Positions 8,766 through 18,112 are shown, counted from the first letter of the stretch. The stretch: DNA of 64,000 nt from Streptomyces sp. XD-27 (GCF_030553055.1 NZ_CP130713.1:2604001-2668000); one strand, 5' to 3'. Numbers and translations are program-made. The notes: generated from the sequence alone by a model not told the origin.

Positions 8766-10198
8766 TGACTCTTTCCTTCCCGCCCGGCTTCCTGTGGGGC
8801 GCCGCCACCTCCGCGTACCAGGTCGAGGGCGCGGTGCGGGAGGACGGCCGGACGCCGTCGATCTGGGACACCTTCTGCCAGACGCCGGGCAAGGTCCTCG
8901 GCGGTGACACCGGCGACATCGCCATCGACCACTACCACCGGTTCCGCGACGACGTGCGGCTGATGGCGGACCTGGGGCTGGGCGCATACCGCTTCTCGGT
9001 CGCCTGGCCCCGGGTCCAGCCCACCGGGCGCGGCCCCGCGAACCAGCTCGGACTCGACTTCTATCGCGCCTTGGTGGACGAGCTGCTGGAGCGCTCCATC
9101 GAGCCGGTGGTGACCCTCTACCACTGGGACCTGCCCCAGGAACTCACGGGACCCATGAGCGGCTCCGCCGCGGGGGCGGGCGGCTGGCCGGAGCGGGAGA
9201 CGGCCGAGCGGTTCGCCGACTACGCCCGCATCGTCGGCGAGGCGCTGGGCGACCGCGTCACCTTGTGGACCACTCTGAACGAGCCGTGGTGCAGCGCCTT
9301 CCTGGGGTACGGATCCGGGGTGCACGCCCCGGGCCGTACGGATCCGACGGCCGCCCTGCGCGCGGCGCACCACCTCAACCTGGCGCACGGGCTGGGCGCC
9401 CAGGCGCTGCGCTCGGTCCTGCCTGCCCGCGCCCAGGTCGGCATCAGCCTCAACCCGGCCGTGGTCAGGGCCCGTACGGACGCGCCGGAGGACCTCGACG
9501 CGCGGCGGCGGATCGACGCGCTGGCGAACCGGGTCTTCACCGGGCCGCTGCTGCGCGGCGCGTATCCGGCGGACCTGCTGCGGGACACCGCGGGCCTCAC
9601 CGACTGGTCCTTCGTCCGGGACGGCGACCTCGCCGCCATCAAACAACCGCTCGACACGCTGGGCGTCAACTACTACACGCCGTCGCTCGTCTCGGCCGCC
9701 ACGCCGCGGACGGCGGAGCGCAGGGACGGCCACGGGGTCAGCGCGCACTCCCCCTGGCCGGGCGCGGAGGGGGTCGCGTTCCACCAGACCCCGGGCGAGC
9801 GGACCGAGATGGGCTGGACGATCGATCCGACGGGCCTGTACGAGCTGCTGATGCGCTACACCGAGGAGGCGCCCGGCGTCGCGCTGCACATCACGGAGAA
9901 CGGCGCGGCCTTCGACGACAAGCCGGACGGCGACGGCGCGGTCCACGACCCGGAGCGGATCGCCTATCTCCAGGCCCATCTGGCGGCGGCGCACCGGGCG
10001 ATCGCGGACGGCGCCGATCTGCGCGGCTATTTCCTGTGGTCGCTGATGGACAACTTCGAGTGGGCGTACGGGTACAGCAAGCGGTTCGGCGCGGTGTACG
10101 TGGACTACGCGACGCAGGCCCGCGTCCCGAAGTCCAGTGCCACCTGGTACGGGCGGGTGGCCCGCACGGGAGAACTGCCGGTGGCCCAGCAGGCATGA
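8765..10198 (+). CDS. bglC: GH1 beta-glucosidase (intracellular cellobiase)
   Basis: Family 1 glycoside hydrolase, 477 residues, that cleaves imported cellobiose or cellotriose to glucose in the cytoplasm. The acid/base Glu173 lies in TLNEPW and the nucleophile Glu378 in ITENG. The N-terminus [19 protein letters not shown] and the C-terminal [14 protein letters not shown] are family signatures. There is no signal peptide, in line with an intracellular enzyme. The start ATG 8765 is the last base of the CebR box plus TG; the ribosome site GGGAG lies inside the operator, so repressor and ribosome signals coincide. It is the last gene of the cellobiose locus. Confidence 0.94.
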   Translation: MTLSFPPGFLWGAATSAYQVEGAVREDGRTPSIWDTFCQTPGKVLGGDTGDIAIDHYHRFRDDVRLMADLGLGAYRFSVAWPRVQPTGRGPANQLGLDFYRALVDELLERSIEPVVTLYHWDLPQELTGPMSGSAAGAGGWPERETAERFADYARIVGEALGDRVTLWTTLNEPWCSAFLGYGSGVHAPGRTDPTAALRAAHHLNLAHGLGAQALRSVLPARAQVGISLNPAVVRARTDAPEDLDARRRIDALANRVFTGPLLRGAYPADLLRDTAGLTDWSFVRDGDLAAIKQPLDTLGVNYYTPSLVSAATPRTAERRDGHGVSAHSPWPGAEGVAFHQTPGERTEMGWTIDPTGLYELLMRYTEEAPGVALHITENGAAFDDKPDGDGAVHDPERIAYLQAHLAAAHRAIADGADLRGYFLWSLMDNFEWAYGYSKRFGAVYVDYATQARVPKSSATWYGRVARTGELPVAQQA

Positions 10199-10222
10199 GG
10201 GAGGCGGGGCGCGGCGGACCCG

Positions 10223-10308
10223 GTGGGGGGGTGGTCCGCGCGCCCCGCCGGTGTGGGGGGTTGCCGTGGGGGGTGGTTATGGGGGGTGTGGGGGAGTGTG
10301 GGGGGGGT
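10223..10308 (+). other. Poly-G tracts between convergent genes (G-quadruplex potential)
   Basis: At least six runs of four to eight G are separated by short TG-rich spacers on the plus strand, directly after bglC. The bglC 3' UTR could fold into RNA G-quadruplexes. No conventional hairpin was found, so this may serve as the boundary between bglC and the convergent chitinase. Confidence 0.5.
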
Positions 10309-10331
10309 GACAGCCGGGAACGGGGAGCGCG

Positions 10332-11759
10332 TCAGCGCTTGGCGGCGGCGAACGCCTTGGTGAACGCCAGCTCCTCCTGCTCGATCGAACTGCACGTCGG
10401 CGAGGCGGAGTTCTGTGGGCCTCCCGGGCACGCCTTGTCCCGGGTCGCGGACCACATCGACAGCCAGCCCAGGCCCTTGCTCCGCGCGAAGCCCGCCAAC
10501 TGCGTCGCGTCGTCGACCTTGAAGACCTCGGTGGCGACGTCGTTGACGCCGATCATCGGGGTGACGGCCACGGCCCGCCACGCGGCATCGTCGCTCAGCC
10601 CGAGGACGCCCCTGATCTGGGCCTGGGTGGCGGTGGCCGCGTCGATGGCGTACTGGCCCATGTCGCCGTCGAAGGAGGCGCCGTAGTCCATCGCCATGAT
10701 GTTGACGGCCGATATCGCGACGCCGTTCTTCTTCGCGTTCTCGACCAGGTCGACGCCGTCCTGGGTGAGGCCGGTGGGCATCACCGGGAGGGTGAAGGAC
10801 ACGTCCAGGCCGGGGTGCTTCTTCTGGAGCCGGGCGATGGCCTGGGCGCGGCGGGTGTTGGCGGCCTTGTCCGGCAGTGCCGCGCCCTCGATGTCGAAGT
10901 CGGCCTTGGTCAGCTTGTAGGCGTCCACGACCTTGCCGTACGCGGCGGCCAGCTCTTCTACGGAGGAGCAGGCCAGGCCCAGTTCGGAGCCCGCGGCGCC
11001 GCCGAAGGAGACCCGTACGTCGCCGCCCGCCGCGCGCAGCGCGCCGATCTGCCGGGCCACGGCGTCGTCGCCGAGGTCGGTGACGCCTCCCCACTTGGGG
11101 ACGCAGCCGCCGCCGGAGGTGACGAAGGCGAGGTTGTAGGTCTTCACGCCGGTCTTCTCGGCGGTGCCCACCATGTCGAAGGCGGGGTGGAGGGAGGTGT
11201 CGATGTACGGGGCGAAGCCCGTGCCGCCCTTGCCGTCCGGCGCGGGGCTGGAGGAGGTCGGCCGCGGCGCGGGCGACGAGGGCTGCGGCGTGGAGGCGGT
11301 CGGGCGCGGGGCCGGGTCCTGGTCGACGGAGCACTTGGCGTCGTTGATCCGGCACCCGACCGGGTCGGCGGCCTTCCCGCCCGAGCCTGCTGCCGCGACG
11401 AAGCCGACGGTCACGGAGGCACCGGGGGCGATGGCCGCGTTCCAGCTCTCCGGCTTGACGGTGACGGTCCGCCCGTCGACCGTGTGCCTGCCGTTCCACA
11501 GGGAGGTCACCTTGGTGCCGGCGGGCAGTTCGAACCGCAGAGTCCAGCCGGACAGTTCCCTGCCGGTGTCGTTGGTGATGACGTACTGGCCCGTGTAACC
11601 GCCGGACCAGTCACTGGTCTTGCTGTAGGCCGCGCCGGCCGAGGCGGCCTGCGCCGTCCCGGTGAGCGCGACCGCGGCGCCGCCGATCACGGCCGCGGCG
11701 ACGAGCGCGCCGATCACCTTGGCTCTGCGGCTCGCCGTGCGCCGGTGGCTGCTGCCCAT
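10332..11759 (-). CDS. Secreted GH18 chitinase with N-terminal CBM2
   Basis: Secreted chitinase, 475 residues. A signal peptide with a twin-Arg-containing basic region ends near AQA (38). A family 2 carbohydrate-binding module spans about 43-135, a Pro/Ser/Thr linker 145-178, and a family 18 catalytic domain 180-475. The SFGG motif (251-254) is present and the catalytic motif reads ADFDIEG, giving Asp287, Asp289 and catalytic Glu291; the first Asp of the classical DxxDxDxE motif is Thr284. A CebR-like box lies about 130 bases upstream, and an OmpR-type kinase/regulator pair is directly upstream on the same strand, so dual control by chitin and cello-oligosaccharides is possible. Confidence 0.9.
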   Translation of the reverse strand: MGSSHRRTASRRAKVIGALVAAAVIGGAAVALTGTAQAASAGAAYSKTSDWSGGYTGQYVITNDTGRELSGWTLRFELPAGTKVTSLWNGRHTVDGRTVTVKPESWNAAIAPGASVTVGFVAAAGSGGKAADPVGCRINDAKCSVDQDPAPRPTASTPQPSSPAPRPTSSSPAPDGKGGTGFAPYIDTSLHPAFDMVGTAEKTGVKTYNLAFVTSGGGCVPKWGGVTDLGDDAVARQIGALRAAGGDVRVSFGGAAGSELGLACSSVEELAAAYGKVVDAYKLTKADFDIEGAALPDKAANTRRAQAIARLQKKHPGLDVSFTLPVMPTGLTQDGVDLVENAKKNGVAISAVNIMAMDYGASFDGDMGQYAIDAATATQAQIRGVLGLSDDAAWRAVAVTPMIGVNDVATEVFKVDDATQLAGFARSKGLGWLSMWSATRDKACPGGPQNSASPTCSSIEQEELAFTKAFAAAKR

Positions 11760-11886
11760 CGGTTACCTGCCTTCTTGAAAGAGGGGGGTGGGTGGGGGGT
11801 GTGGCAGCACGCTAGCGGCCCGGAATCGGGCAATTACCGCTATCGGTACGGGGGCTTCCGTTCTTATGGCTCGCTTAAGGAGCCCA

Positions 11887-11900
11887 TGGGAGCGCTCTAA
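11887..11900. promoter_or_regulatory. CebR-like box upstream of the chitinase gene
   Basis: TGGGAGCGCTCTAA matches the CebR palindrome at 12 of 14 positions, with the core GGGAGCGCTC intact. It overlaps the last codons of the kinase gene and sits 127-141 bases before the chitinase start. This is a sequence match only. Confidence 0.5.
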
Positions 11901-13357
11901 GGATTCCCGGCTCCGGAGCGGGCGGCGCGCCGGGGGCGGGCCCGCCGCCGTACGCCGCGCGGCGGGGTGCCGCCGGTGAGGGAGAGCCGGACGCGCACTT
12001 CCGTACCCCCCAGTACCGACCGTCCGATGCGTACGTCGCCGCCGGTGGACTCCGCGACCCGGCGCACGATGTCCAGGCCGAGGCCGGTCGAGCCGTCGCG
12101 GCCGTCGCCGTGGCCGCGGCGCAGGGCGGCGTCCGGGTCGGCGATGCCGGGGCCCGCGTCGGAGACCAGCACGAGCACGCTGTCCTCGCCGTTGTGCACG
12201 TCGACGGCGAAGGCGGTGCCCTCGGGGGTGTGCCGGAAGACGTTGCCGAGCATCGCGTCGAGGGCGGCGGCGAGTTCGGCGCGGGCGACGGGTACGCGTA
12301 CGGTCTGCTCGACACCGGCGGGCCGGACGGTGCGGCCCTCGTCCTCGGCGAGCGCGGACCAGAAGTCCATCCGCTCGCGGACCACCTCGGCGACGTCGCA
12401 CCCGGCCGACAGCTGGGCCGGCGCCTTGTGTTGGCGGGCGGCGCGGATGATCTGGTCGACCTCGCGTTCCAGTTGGGCGACGGCGGCGCGGGTCTGGTCG
12501 GCGGCCGGTCCTTCGCCGAGCGAGGCGGCGTTGAGGCGCAGCACGGTCAGCGGGGTGCGCAGGCGGTGGGAGAGGTCGGCGGCGAGTTCGCGTTCGCCGG
12601 CCAGGAGCTGGACGACCTGGTCGGCCATGGAGTTGAACGCGGCGGCGGCGGAGCGCAGTTCGGCGGGGCCTTCCTCGGGGACGCGGACGCCGAGCTTGCC
12701 CTCGCCGAGGTCGTGGGCGGCCGCGGCGAGCTGCTCGGCGGGGCGCACCAGCCGGGTGCCGAGCCGGTCGGCGGTCGCTACGGAGCCGACGATGAGCCCG
12801 AGGCCGACCCCGCCGAGGATCAGCCAGGAGGTGGTCACGCCGTTGCTGACCGCTCTCTCGGGGACGTACACCTCGACCACGGCGACCTTGCCGGTGCTCA
12901 GGGCGGTGGGCTGGAGCAGCGCGTACCCGCCGGGTACGGAGGTCATCGCGGCGCGGCCGAGGCGGCGGGTGGCGGCGATGTCCCGGGGATCGGCGCGGCC
13001 TTCGCCGATGCTCCGCGCTCTGGCGGAGCCCGTGCCGTCCGGGGCGGTGGAGTGGTCAGGCGCGCTCGGCCGACCGTCCGGGGCGGTGGAACCATCCGGC
13101 GTGGCCGATCGGGTGTCGGGCAGATGCACCGCCATCCGGCCGTCCCCGCCCGCCTGGGTGCTGGCGACGGCCCGCCGCAGCTCGGCGCGGTCGGTGGTGA
13201 TGGCGAGCGCGGGGCCGATGGCGGCGGCCTGCCGCTCGGCGTCGGCGAACGCCCGGTCGCGCGCCAGCTCCTTGACCACCAGCCCGAGCGGCACCGCGAA
13301 GGCCACCACCACCATCGTGGTGACCGCCAGGCAGACCTTGACCAGCGCCCATCTCAC
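11897..13357 (-). CDS. Membrane sensor histidine kinase (OmpR-type pair)
   Basis: Sensor kinase, 486 residues. TM1 is about 7-27. An extracytoplasmic segment of about 145 residues contains a low-complexity stretch of STAPDG-type repeats (about 85-112). TM2 is about 176-196, followed by HAMP (200-250), a HisKA H-box with His264 in LSHRLRTPL, and a HATPase domain with DAGPGIADP and GLGLDIV. GTG 13357 overlaps the stop of the response regulator (GTGA), so the pair is translationally coupled. A longer in-frame extension to 13525 lies wholly inside the regulator gene and is rejected. The neighbouring chitinase is a candidate target. Confidence 0.9.
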   Translation of the reverse strand: MRWALVKVCLAVTTMVVVAFAVPLGLVVKELARDRAFADAERQAAAIGPALAITTDRAELRRAVASTQAGGDGRMAVHLPDTRSATPDGSTAPDGRPSAPDHSTAPDGTGSARARSIGEGRADPRDIAATRRLGRAAMTSVPGGYALLQPTALSTGKVAVVEVYVPERAVSNGVTTSWLILGGVGLGLIVGSVATADRLGTRLVRPAEQLAAAAHDLGEGKLGVRVPEEGPAELRSAAAAFNSMADQVVQLLAGERELAADLSHRLRTPLTVLRLNAASLGEGPAADQTRAAVAQLEREVDQIIRAARQHKAPAQLSAGCDVAEVVRERMDFWSALAEDEGRTVRPAGVEQTVRVPVARAELAAALDAMLGNVFRHTPEGTAFAVDVHNGEDSVLVLVSDAGPGIADPDAALRRGHGDGRDGSTGLGLDIVRRVAESTGGDVRIGRSVLGGTEVRVRLSLTGGTPPRGVRRRARPRRAARSGAGNP

Positions 13358-14073
13358 GGCCCCGGCTCCGGTTCGGGCACCGGCTCGGCGGGGGGCTCCA
13401 GCTTGACCCCCACCCCCCGCAGGGTGTGCAGATAGCGGGGTCGGGCGGCGGTCTCGCCCAGTTTGCGGCGCAGCCAGGACAGATGGACGTCGATGGTCTG
13501 GTCGTCGCCGTAGGACTGCCGCCACACCTCCGCGAGGAGCTCCTTGCGCGGTACGACGACACCGGGGCGCTCGGCGAGGAAGGCCAGCAGATCGAACTCA
13601 CGGCGGGTCAGGTCCAGTGGCGCCCCGTCGAGTTCGGCCTGGCGGCGCAGCGGGTCGATGGCCAGGCCGCCGACGCGCAGCACGCGGGACGGCGGGGAGT
13701 CGGCGGCCCCGGAGCGGGCCCGGCGCAGCACGGCGGCCATCCGCGCCGACAGATGCGCGATGGAGAACGGCTTGACGAGATAGTCGTCCGCGCCGTCGTT
13801 GAGCAGCCGCACGATCTCGGCCTCGTCGTCGCGCGCGGTCGCGACGATGACGGGCACGTCGGTGATGCCGCGCAGCATCTTCAGCGCCTCCGCCCCGTCG
13901 AGATCGGGCAGCCCGAGGTCCAGCACGACCACGTCGAAGCCGTGGTGGGCCACTTCGCGCAGCGCCTCCAGGGCCGTACCGACGCTGCGTACGGTGTGCG
14001 ACGCCTCCGTCAACTGCCGGATGAGGGCGGACCGCACGAACTGGTCGTCCTCGACGACAAGCACTCTCGCCAT
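13354..14073 (-). CDS. OmpR/PhoB-family response regulator
   Basis: Response regulator, 239 residues. The receiver domain begins RVLVVEDDQ; the phosphoacceptor is Asp52 in VVLDLGLPD, and the conserved lysine is in YLVKPF. The C-terminal winged helix (about 140-230) ends YLHTLRGVGVKLEPP. ATG 14073 gives the canonical start; an upstream 30-residue extension overlaps the divergent gene's leader and lacks a receiver-like sequence. It is the first gene of the kinase operon and diverges from the secreted-protein gene at 14127. Confidence 0.92.
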   Translation of the reverse strand: MARVLVVEDDQFVRSALIRQLTEASHTVRSVGTALEALREVAHHGFDVVVLDLGLPDLDGAEALKMLRGITDVPVIVATARDDEAEIVRLLNDGADDYLVKPFSIAHLSARMAAVLRRARSGAADSPPSRVLRVGGLAIDPLRRQAELDGAPLDLTRREFDLLAFLAERPGVVVPRKELLAEVWRQSYGDDQTIDVHLSWLRRKLGETAARPRYLHTLRGVGVKLEPPAEPVPEPEPGP

Positions 14074-14126
14074 GGGCGGCACCGTACGCCATCGGGGTGC
14101 TGCGGGCGTGCGGCAGTATGGGGGAG

Positions 14127-14645
14127 ATGCGGCGAGGTCGAGGACTGGTGCACGCCATCGCATGGACGCTGGCGACGGGCGTCGCGGTGGCGTTGTCCTG
14201 GTACGGCGTACGGACGGTGCTGACCGGGACGGCGTACGACGCCCCGCGCGCCCTGCCCGTCTCGGCGGATGCCGCGGGCTCGCCGGACGAGCGGATCTCG
14301 GCCACGCACCGCCCCAGACCGCCGTCGTCCGAGTCGCCGTCCGAGCCGTCGTCCACCCCCTCCCCGCGGCCGTCGCCGTCCGCGCCGTCGACGCCGTCCG
14401 CCGCGCGGCCGAAGGGCGCCGGCGGCGGGCTCAGGAGCTACTCCGTCACCGGCGGCCGGGTGGCGCTCGACCTCGGCCCGTCCTCGGCGGAGCTGGTCTC
14501 CGCGACGCCCGACAGCGGCTGGCAGATGCGGGTGTGGACGCAGAGCGCGTGGATCCGGGTGGACTTCACCGCGGGTGACGCGACGGCCTCCGTCTTCGTC
14601 ACCTGGAACGGGCACCCGCCGACGGTGCAGATCGTCGAGCCGTGA
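14127..14645 (+). CDS. Membrane-anchored or secreted hypothetical protein
   Basis: A protein of 172 residues with a basic N-terminus and one hydrophobic segment (about 8-30) that is a signal or anchor. A Ser/Pro/Glu-rich linker (about 55-95) follows. The compact C-terminal domain of about 75 residues is rich in beta-type alternation (WQMRVWTQSAWIRVDF). No enzymatic motif is recognised. It diverges from the response regulator, with starts 54 bases apart, so its promoter may be shared with or controlled by that pair. ATG 14127 is only just after GGGGAG, and ATG 14118 or GTG 14148 are alternatives. Confidence 0.7.
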   Translation: MRRGRGLVHAIAWTLATGVAVALSWYGVRTVLTGTAYDAPRALPVSADAAGSPDERISATHRPRPPSSESPSEPSSTPSPRPSPSAPSTPSAARPKGAGGGLRSYSVTGGRVALDLGPSSAELVSATPDSGWQMRVWTQSAWIRVDFTAGDATASVFVTWNGHPPTVQIVEP

Positions 14646-14658
14646 GGGGGCCGCGCGG

Positions 14659-15582
14659 CTAGTCGAACGCGTCGGGCGGCGGGGCCGGGGACGGCGCGGC
14701 CGTCGCGTCGGTGACCGGGGCCGCGCCACCGGTGAAGTCGACCAGGGCGCGGCCGTGTTCGACCCGGGCGGGATGCGGGTCGGAGGCGGCGCGCCGGGTC
14801 AGCTCGGCGACCGGGAGCTCCCGGTCCGAGGCGAGCAGGACGGCGTTGCCGAAGCGGCGGCCGCGCAGGACGGCCGGGTCGGCGGTCAGGCAGAGTTCGG
14901 GGAAGGCCGTGCGGACGGTCGCGATCTGGGCCCGGAGGTGGGCGAGCGGCGGCCCGTCGGCGATGTTGGCGGCGTACATCCCGCCGGGGCGCAGTGCGCG
15001 CCGTACCTCGTCGGCGAACTCGGCGCTGGTCAGATGCGCGGGCGTGCGGGCTCCGCTGAACACGTCGGCGATGACCAGGTCGGCCCAGCCGTCCGGCACC
15101 TTGGCGAGCCCGGCCCGCGCGTCAGCGCCCCGCACCCGGATGCGCCAGGTGCGGTCCAGGGGCAGGTGGGCCCGTACGAACTCGACGAGCCTGGCGTCGA
15201 CTTCGACGATCTGCTGGGTGGAGCGGGGCCGGGTGGCCGCGATGTACCGGGCGAGGGTGAAGGCCCCGCCGCCCAGGTGGACGGCGTGGACCGGACGGCC
15301 GGGCGGGGCCGCGAGATCCGCGATGTGCCCGAGCCTGCGCTGGTACTCGAAGTCGAGATACGAGGGATCGTCGAGGTCCACATGCGACTGTGGGGCGCCG
15401 TCGAGCAGCAGTGTCCAGCCGTGCGGGCGGTCGCGGTCGGGCAGCAGCTCGGCGCGTCCGCCGTCCACCGGCGCCGTGACCGGCTCGGCGGTGCGGCCAC
15501 GCTCGGCGGTGCGTGCGCGCGCCGGGGCGCCTTCGCGCTCCGCCGTGCCCCCGCGTCCGCTCTTCCGCCTGCCCTTCGCCAC
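14659..15582 (-). CDS. Spermidine synthase-like methyltransferase-fold protein
   Basis: A Rossmann-fold protein of 307 residues in the spermidine synthase-like superfamily. After a basic, disordered N-terminus of about 45 residues, the domain shows VHLGGGAFTLARY (nucleotide-binding glycine loop), EVDARLVEF (acidic end of the second strand) and DLVIADVFSG where polyamine synthases carry the catalytic Asp. The Tyr/Asp residues that bind putrescine are not clearly conserved, so aminopropyl transfer is not assured. Actinobacteria carry many such orphans of unknown substrate. It ends convergently, 13 bases from the previous gene. Confidence 0.75.
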   Translation of the reverse strand: MAKGRRKSGRGGTAEREGAPARARTAERGRTAEPVTAPVDGGRAELLPDRDRPHGWTLLLDGAPQSHVDLDDPSYLDFEYQRRLGHIADLAAPPGRPVHAVHLGGGAFTLARYIAATRPRSTQQIVEVDARLVEFVRAHLPLDRTWRIRVRGADARAGLAKVPDGWADLVIADVFSGARTPAHLTSAEFADEVRRALRPGGMYAANIADGPPLAHLRAQIATVRTAFPELCLTADPAVLRGRRFGNAVLLASDRELPVAELTRRAASDPHPARVEHGRALVDFTGGAAPVTDATAAPSPAPPPDAFD

Positions 15583-15627
15583 GCGTCCAGTATCGCGCGC
15601 GGCGGCGGACGGCGATCATCGGGCGCC

Positions 15628-15660
15628 CACTGGCAGCGGTCGGCTCACTGGCAGCGGTCG
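15628..15660. repeat. 15-bp direct repeat at a gene end
   Basis: CACTGGCAGCGGTCG occurs at 15628-15642 and again at 15646-15660. The second copy contains the stop and last codons of the minus-strand gene at 15645. Confidence 0.6.
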
Positions 15661-16151
15661 ACGGCCTCGATCGTGCGGGCCGCTTCCCCCAGGGCCTCGC
15701 GGAGCACCTCGGGGTCGGTCGCGGCGACGATGGCGTCGTCGGGCGGGACGAGCCAGCCGGTGCCGGTCACCGGCGGTTCGGCCACGCCGCCCGCCCCCGT
15801 CCCGCCGCCGGCCGCGATCCCGCGTCCGTACGTCTGCGTACAGGCGCTGCCGGGCAGGTCCCAGCGGTCCGCCGTGCCGGGCGGCACCAGGAAGCCGAGC
15901 GTGTCGCACGAACCGTCGTGCAGCACCGGGCCGACGCCGACCCCCAGCCGCAGGATGTCCACTGCCTCCAGTCCCTGGCGGGCGGGCACGGTGACCAGGT
16001 CGCACCGCTGTCCGGGGCCGCCGTCCGGGAGCGCACTCCGGTCCCTGCCCGGATGACGCGGGTCCGCCGCCCACGAACCACTGCTGGGCAATCCGGCCTT
16101 CACCAAGGGAAACGCCTCCTCCGCCGTGCTGGGTCCTTCCTCAAGGTTCAA
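15645..16151 (-). CDS. Hypothetical protein resembling half a prim-pol domain
   Basis: A protein of 168 residues. The central part (TVPARQGLEA, VGPVLHDG, LGFLVPPGTADRW, GWLVPPDD) follows the same pattern as the Streptomyces proteins annotated as bifunctional DNA primase/polymerase N-terminal domain, including the gene at 25516. It is short, and I cannot see the catalytic acidic residues of an active prim-pol. The start is a TTG at 16151, and the N-terminal 40 residues fit the family poorly, so the true start may be internal. It diverges from the HTH/TPR regulator. The function is unknown. Confidence 0.55.
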   Translation of the reverse strand: MNLEEGPSTAEEAFPLVKAGLPSSGSWAADPRHPGRDRSALPDGGPGQRCDLVTVPARQGLEAVDILRLGVGVGPVLHDGSCDTLGFLVPPGTADRWDLPGSACTQTYGRGIAAGGGTGAGGVAEPPVTGTGWLVPPDDAIVAATDPEVLREALGEAARTIEAVDRCQ

Positions 16152-16321
16152 CGCCCGTGCCCGTCAACGGCTACGGCGGAATGCCGCCACAAAGGGTGGC
16201 AGTTCATGGCAGATCGCGGGTGAGATATCCCGTTTGTAGCCAAACTGCCGTTACTGAAGGGGATATGGGCGGTACGGTTCGTGTCCGCCGAAACGGCATC
16301 ACCGTAGGGAGAGGGTCGGCC

Positions 16322-18112
16322 ATGACGCCGTTTCCCGCGTCTTCGTCGTCTTCGTCGACTTCGTGTCCGTCACCGTCGGCCGTGCGTCCGGGAGCACTGC
16401 CGCCGGGGTCGATACCGCCGCCGTCGCCGGAGCCCGGGGCACCGTCCGCGACACCCGCGCCCGAGGTGGCCCCGCCCCCGGGGGCGTCGGCCGGGGCTCC
16501 GCCGTCCGGGGCGGCAGGCCCTCGGGGGGACACCGCGGAACCGCGCCCCAACGCCGCGTTCCGGCGGCTGCGCGGGCCGCTCTCGGCGGCCGAGTTCGCC
16601 GCGGCCGTGCGGCGGGCCGCGCGGGAGATCGGCGAACAGGTCTCGTGTGACGCCCGCTACATCGGCCGGGTCGAGTCCGGGGCCATCCGCTGCCCCAACT
16701 ACGCCTACGAGCGGGTGTTCCTGCACATGTTCCCCGGCCTGGCGCTGACGGATCTGGGGTTCGTGCCGCGTGAGGCCGTCCGCGGGCACGCCGCGCGCGC
16801 GGGTGCGGGTACCGCCGGCGACCAGGGGACGGGCGTACCGCCTCCGAGGGAGCCGGACTCCGCGCCGCGCGGGTCCGGTCCGCGCTCCCCCGGTCCGCGC
16901 TCCCCCGTTCCGTCCGCCCGCGACCCGTATCCGGCAGCTCTGCACCCCCATCCGTACCCCCACGGTCCGTATCCGGCCGCGCCGCACCCGCGCGATCCGG
17001 AGCCGGTGGGCGCGGAACACCTCGACCCGCCCCCCTCCGCCCCTCACTCACCCGACCCGTACCCCTCTGACCTGTGCAAGGAGAGCGACGTGCTGCGTCG
17101 CGCGTTCATCACCGGCGGCCCGGCCGCCATGGCCGCCCCGTCCCGGAGCGCCGGACCGGCCCCCGAGCCCCGCCGCGTCGGGGAGTCCGAGGCGGTCGCC
17201 GTGGAGGATGCGGTGCGCCGCATCCGGGTCTTCGACGACCGGTTCGGCGCCGACGGCCTGTACGCGCGCGCCGCCCAGCCGCTGCGCACGGCGTACGCCC
17301 TCCTGGACGCGGGCGCCCGCCGCCAGGCGGTCACCGACCGGCTGCACGCGGGCACCGGTGAACTGGCCATCTCCGTCGGCTGGCTGGCACACGACTCCGG
17401 GCGCTTCGCCGACGCCCGCTCCCACTACGCGGAGGCGCTGGCCGCCGCCCGCATCGCCGACGACCGGGCGCTGGAGGCGCACGCCTTCTGCAACATCGCG
17501 TTCCTCGCGCGCGACGCCGGGTGCCCCCGCGAGGCCGTACGCGCCGCGCAGGCCGGGCAGCAGGCCGCGCGGCACCTCGACTCACCGCGGCTGCTGTCAC
17601 TGCTGGCGCTGCGCGAGGCGGGCGGCTGGGCCGGGCTCGGGGACCGTACGGCGTGCGAGCACGCGATGCTGCGGGCGCACCGGCTGTTCGACCGCGGCCC
17701 GTCGGACGCCGATCCGGAGTGGATGACCTTCTTCGGCGCGGCCGAACTGACCGGCCTGGAGGCCCAGTGCTGGTCGATGCTGGGCGACTGGCAGCGGGCG
17801 GCCGGGCACGCGCGGCGCGCGGTGGCGCTCCAGGATCCGCACTTCGCCCGCAACACCGCGCTGTACACGGCCGAGCTGGCGGTCGACCTGGCCGGGGGCG
17901 GAGCCGCGGAGGAGGCCGCCGCGGCGGCGAGCCGCACGCTGGAGCTGCTGGACCGGGTGCGGTCCGGCAGGATCAGGGTCATGCTCGACGAGGCGGCCCG
18001 CGCCCTGCGGCCGCACTCGGGGAACGCGGCCGTCGCGGCCTTCCTCGCCCGCCATCGGAGCGCTGGGGGCGTCTCCTGGGGGCACCTCCCGGACGGAGTC
18101 CGGGGGAGGTAG
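16322..18112 (+). CDS. HTH/TPR transcriptional regulator (NsdA/NsdB-type architecture)
   Basis: A regulator of about 596 residues. A Ser/Pro/Ala-rich disordered N-terminus (1-75) precedes a helix-turn-helix-like domain (77-140; LSAAEFAAAVRRAAREIGEQ, then YIGRVESGAI and a conserved NYAYERVF). A long Pro-rich linker (160-250) leads to helical tetratricopeptide repeats (about 280-580). This Streptomyces-specific layout is shared by developmental regulators such as NsdA and NsdB; orthology to either is not claimed. GGGAGAGGG at 16308-16316 supports ATG 16322; ATG 16265 with AAGGGG is the alternative. The last ten residues come from a palindromic repeat element. Confidence 0.75.
   Translation: MTPFPASSSSSSTSCPSPSAVRPGALPPGSIPPPSPEPGAPSATPAPEVAPPPGASAGAPPSGAAGPRGDTAEPRPNAAFRRLRGPLSAAEFAAAVRRAAREIGEQVSCDARYIGRVESGAIRCPNYAYERVFLHMFPGLALTDLGFVPREAVRGHAARAGAGTAGDQGTGVPPPREPDSAPRGSGPRSPGPRSPVPSARDPYPAALHPHPYPHGPYPAAPHPRDPEPVGAEHLDPPPSAPHSPDPYPSDLCKESDVLRRAFITGGPAAMAAPSRSAGPAPEPRRVGESEAVAVEDAVRRIRVFDDRFGADGLYARAAQPLRTAYALLDAGARRQAVTDRLHAGTGELAISVGWLAHDSGRFADARSHYAEALAAARIADDRALEAHAFCNIAFLARDAGCPREAVRAAQAGQQAARHLDSPRLLSLLALREAGGWAGLGDRTACEHAMLRAHRLFDRGPSDADPEWMTFFGAAELTGLEAQCWSMLGDWQRAAGHARRAVALQDPHFARNTALYTAELAVDLAGGGAAEEAAAAASRTLELLDRVRSGRIRVMLDEAARALRPHSGNAAVAAFLARHRSAGGVSWGHLPDGVRGR

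Noticed and set aside
13358..13525. Longer start for the chitinase-linked sensor kinase
   Set aside because: The extension lies inside the response regulator gene and has no membrane or signal sequence; GTG 13357 has the GTGA overlap.
16265..16321. ATG 16265 as start of the HTH/TPR regulator
   Set aside because: Possible, but the stretch is basic and unlike the following disordered region, and the ribosome site before 16322 is better spaced.
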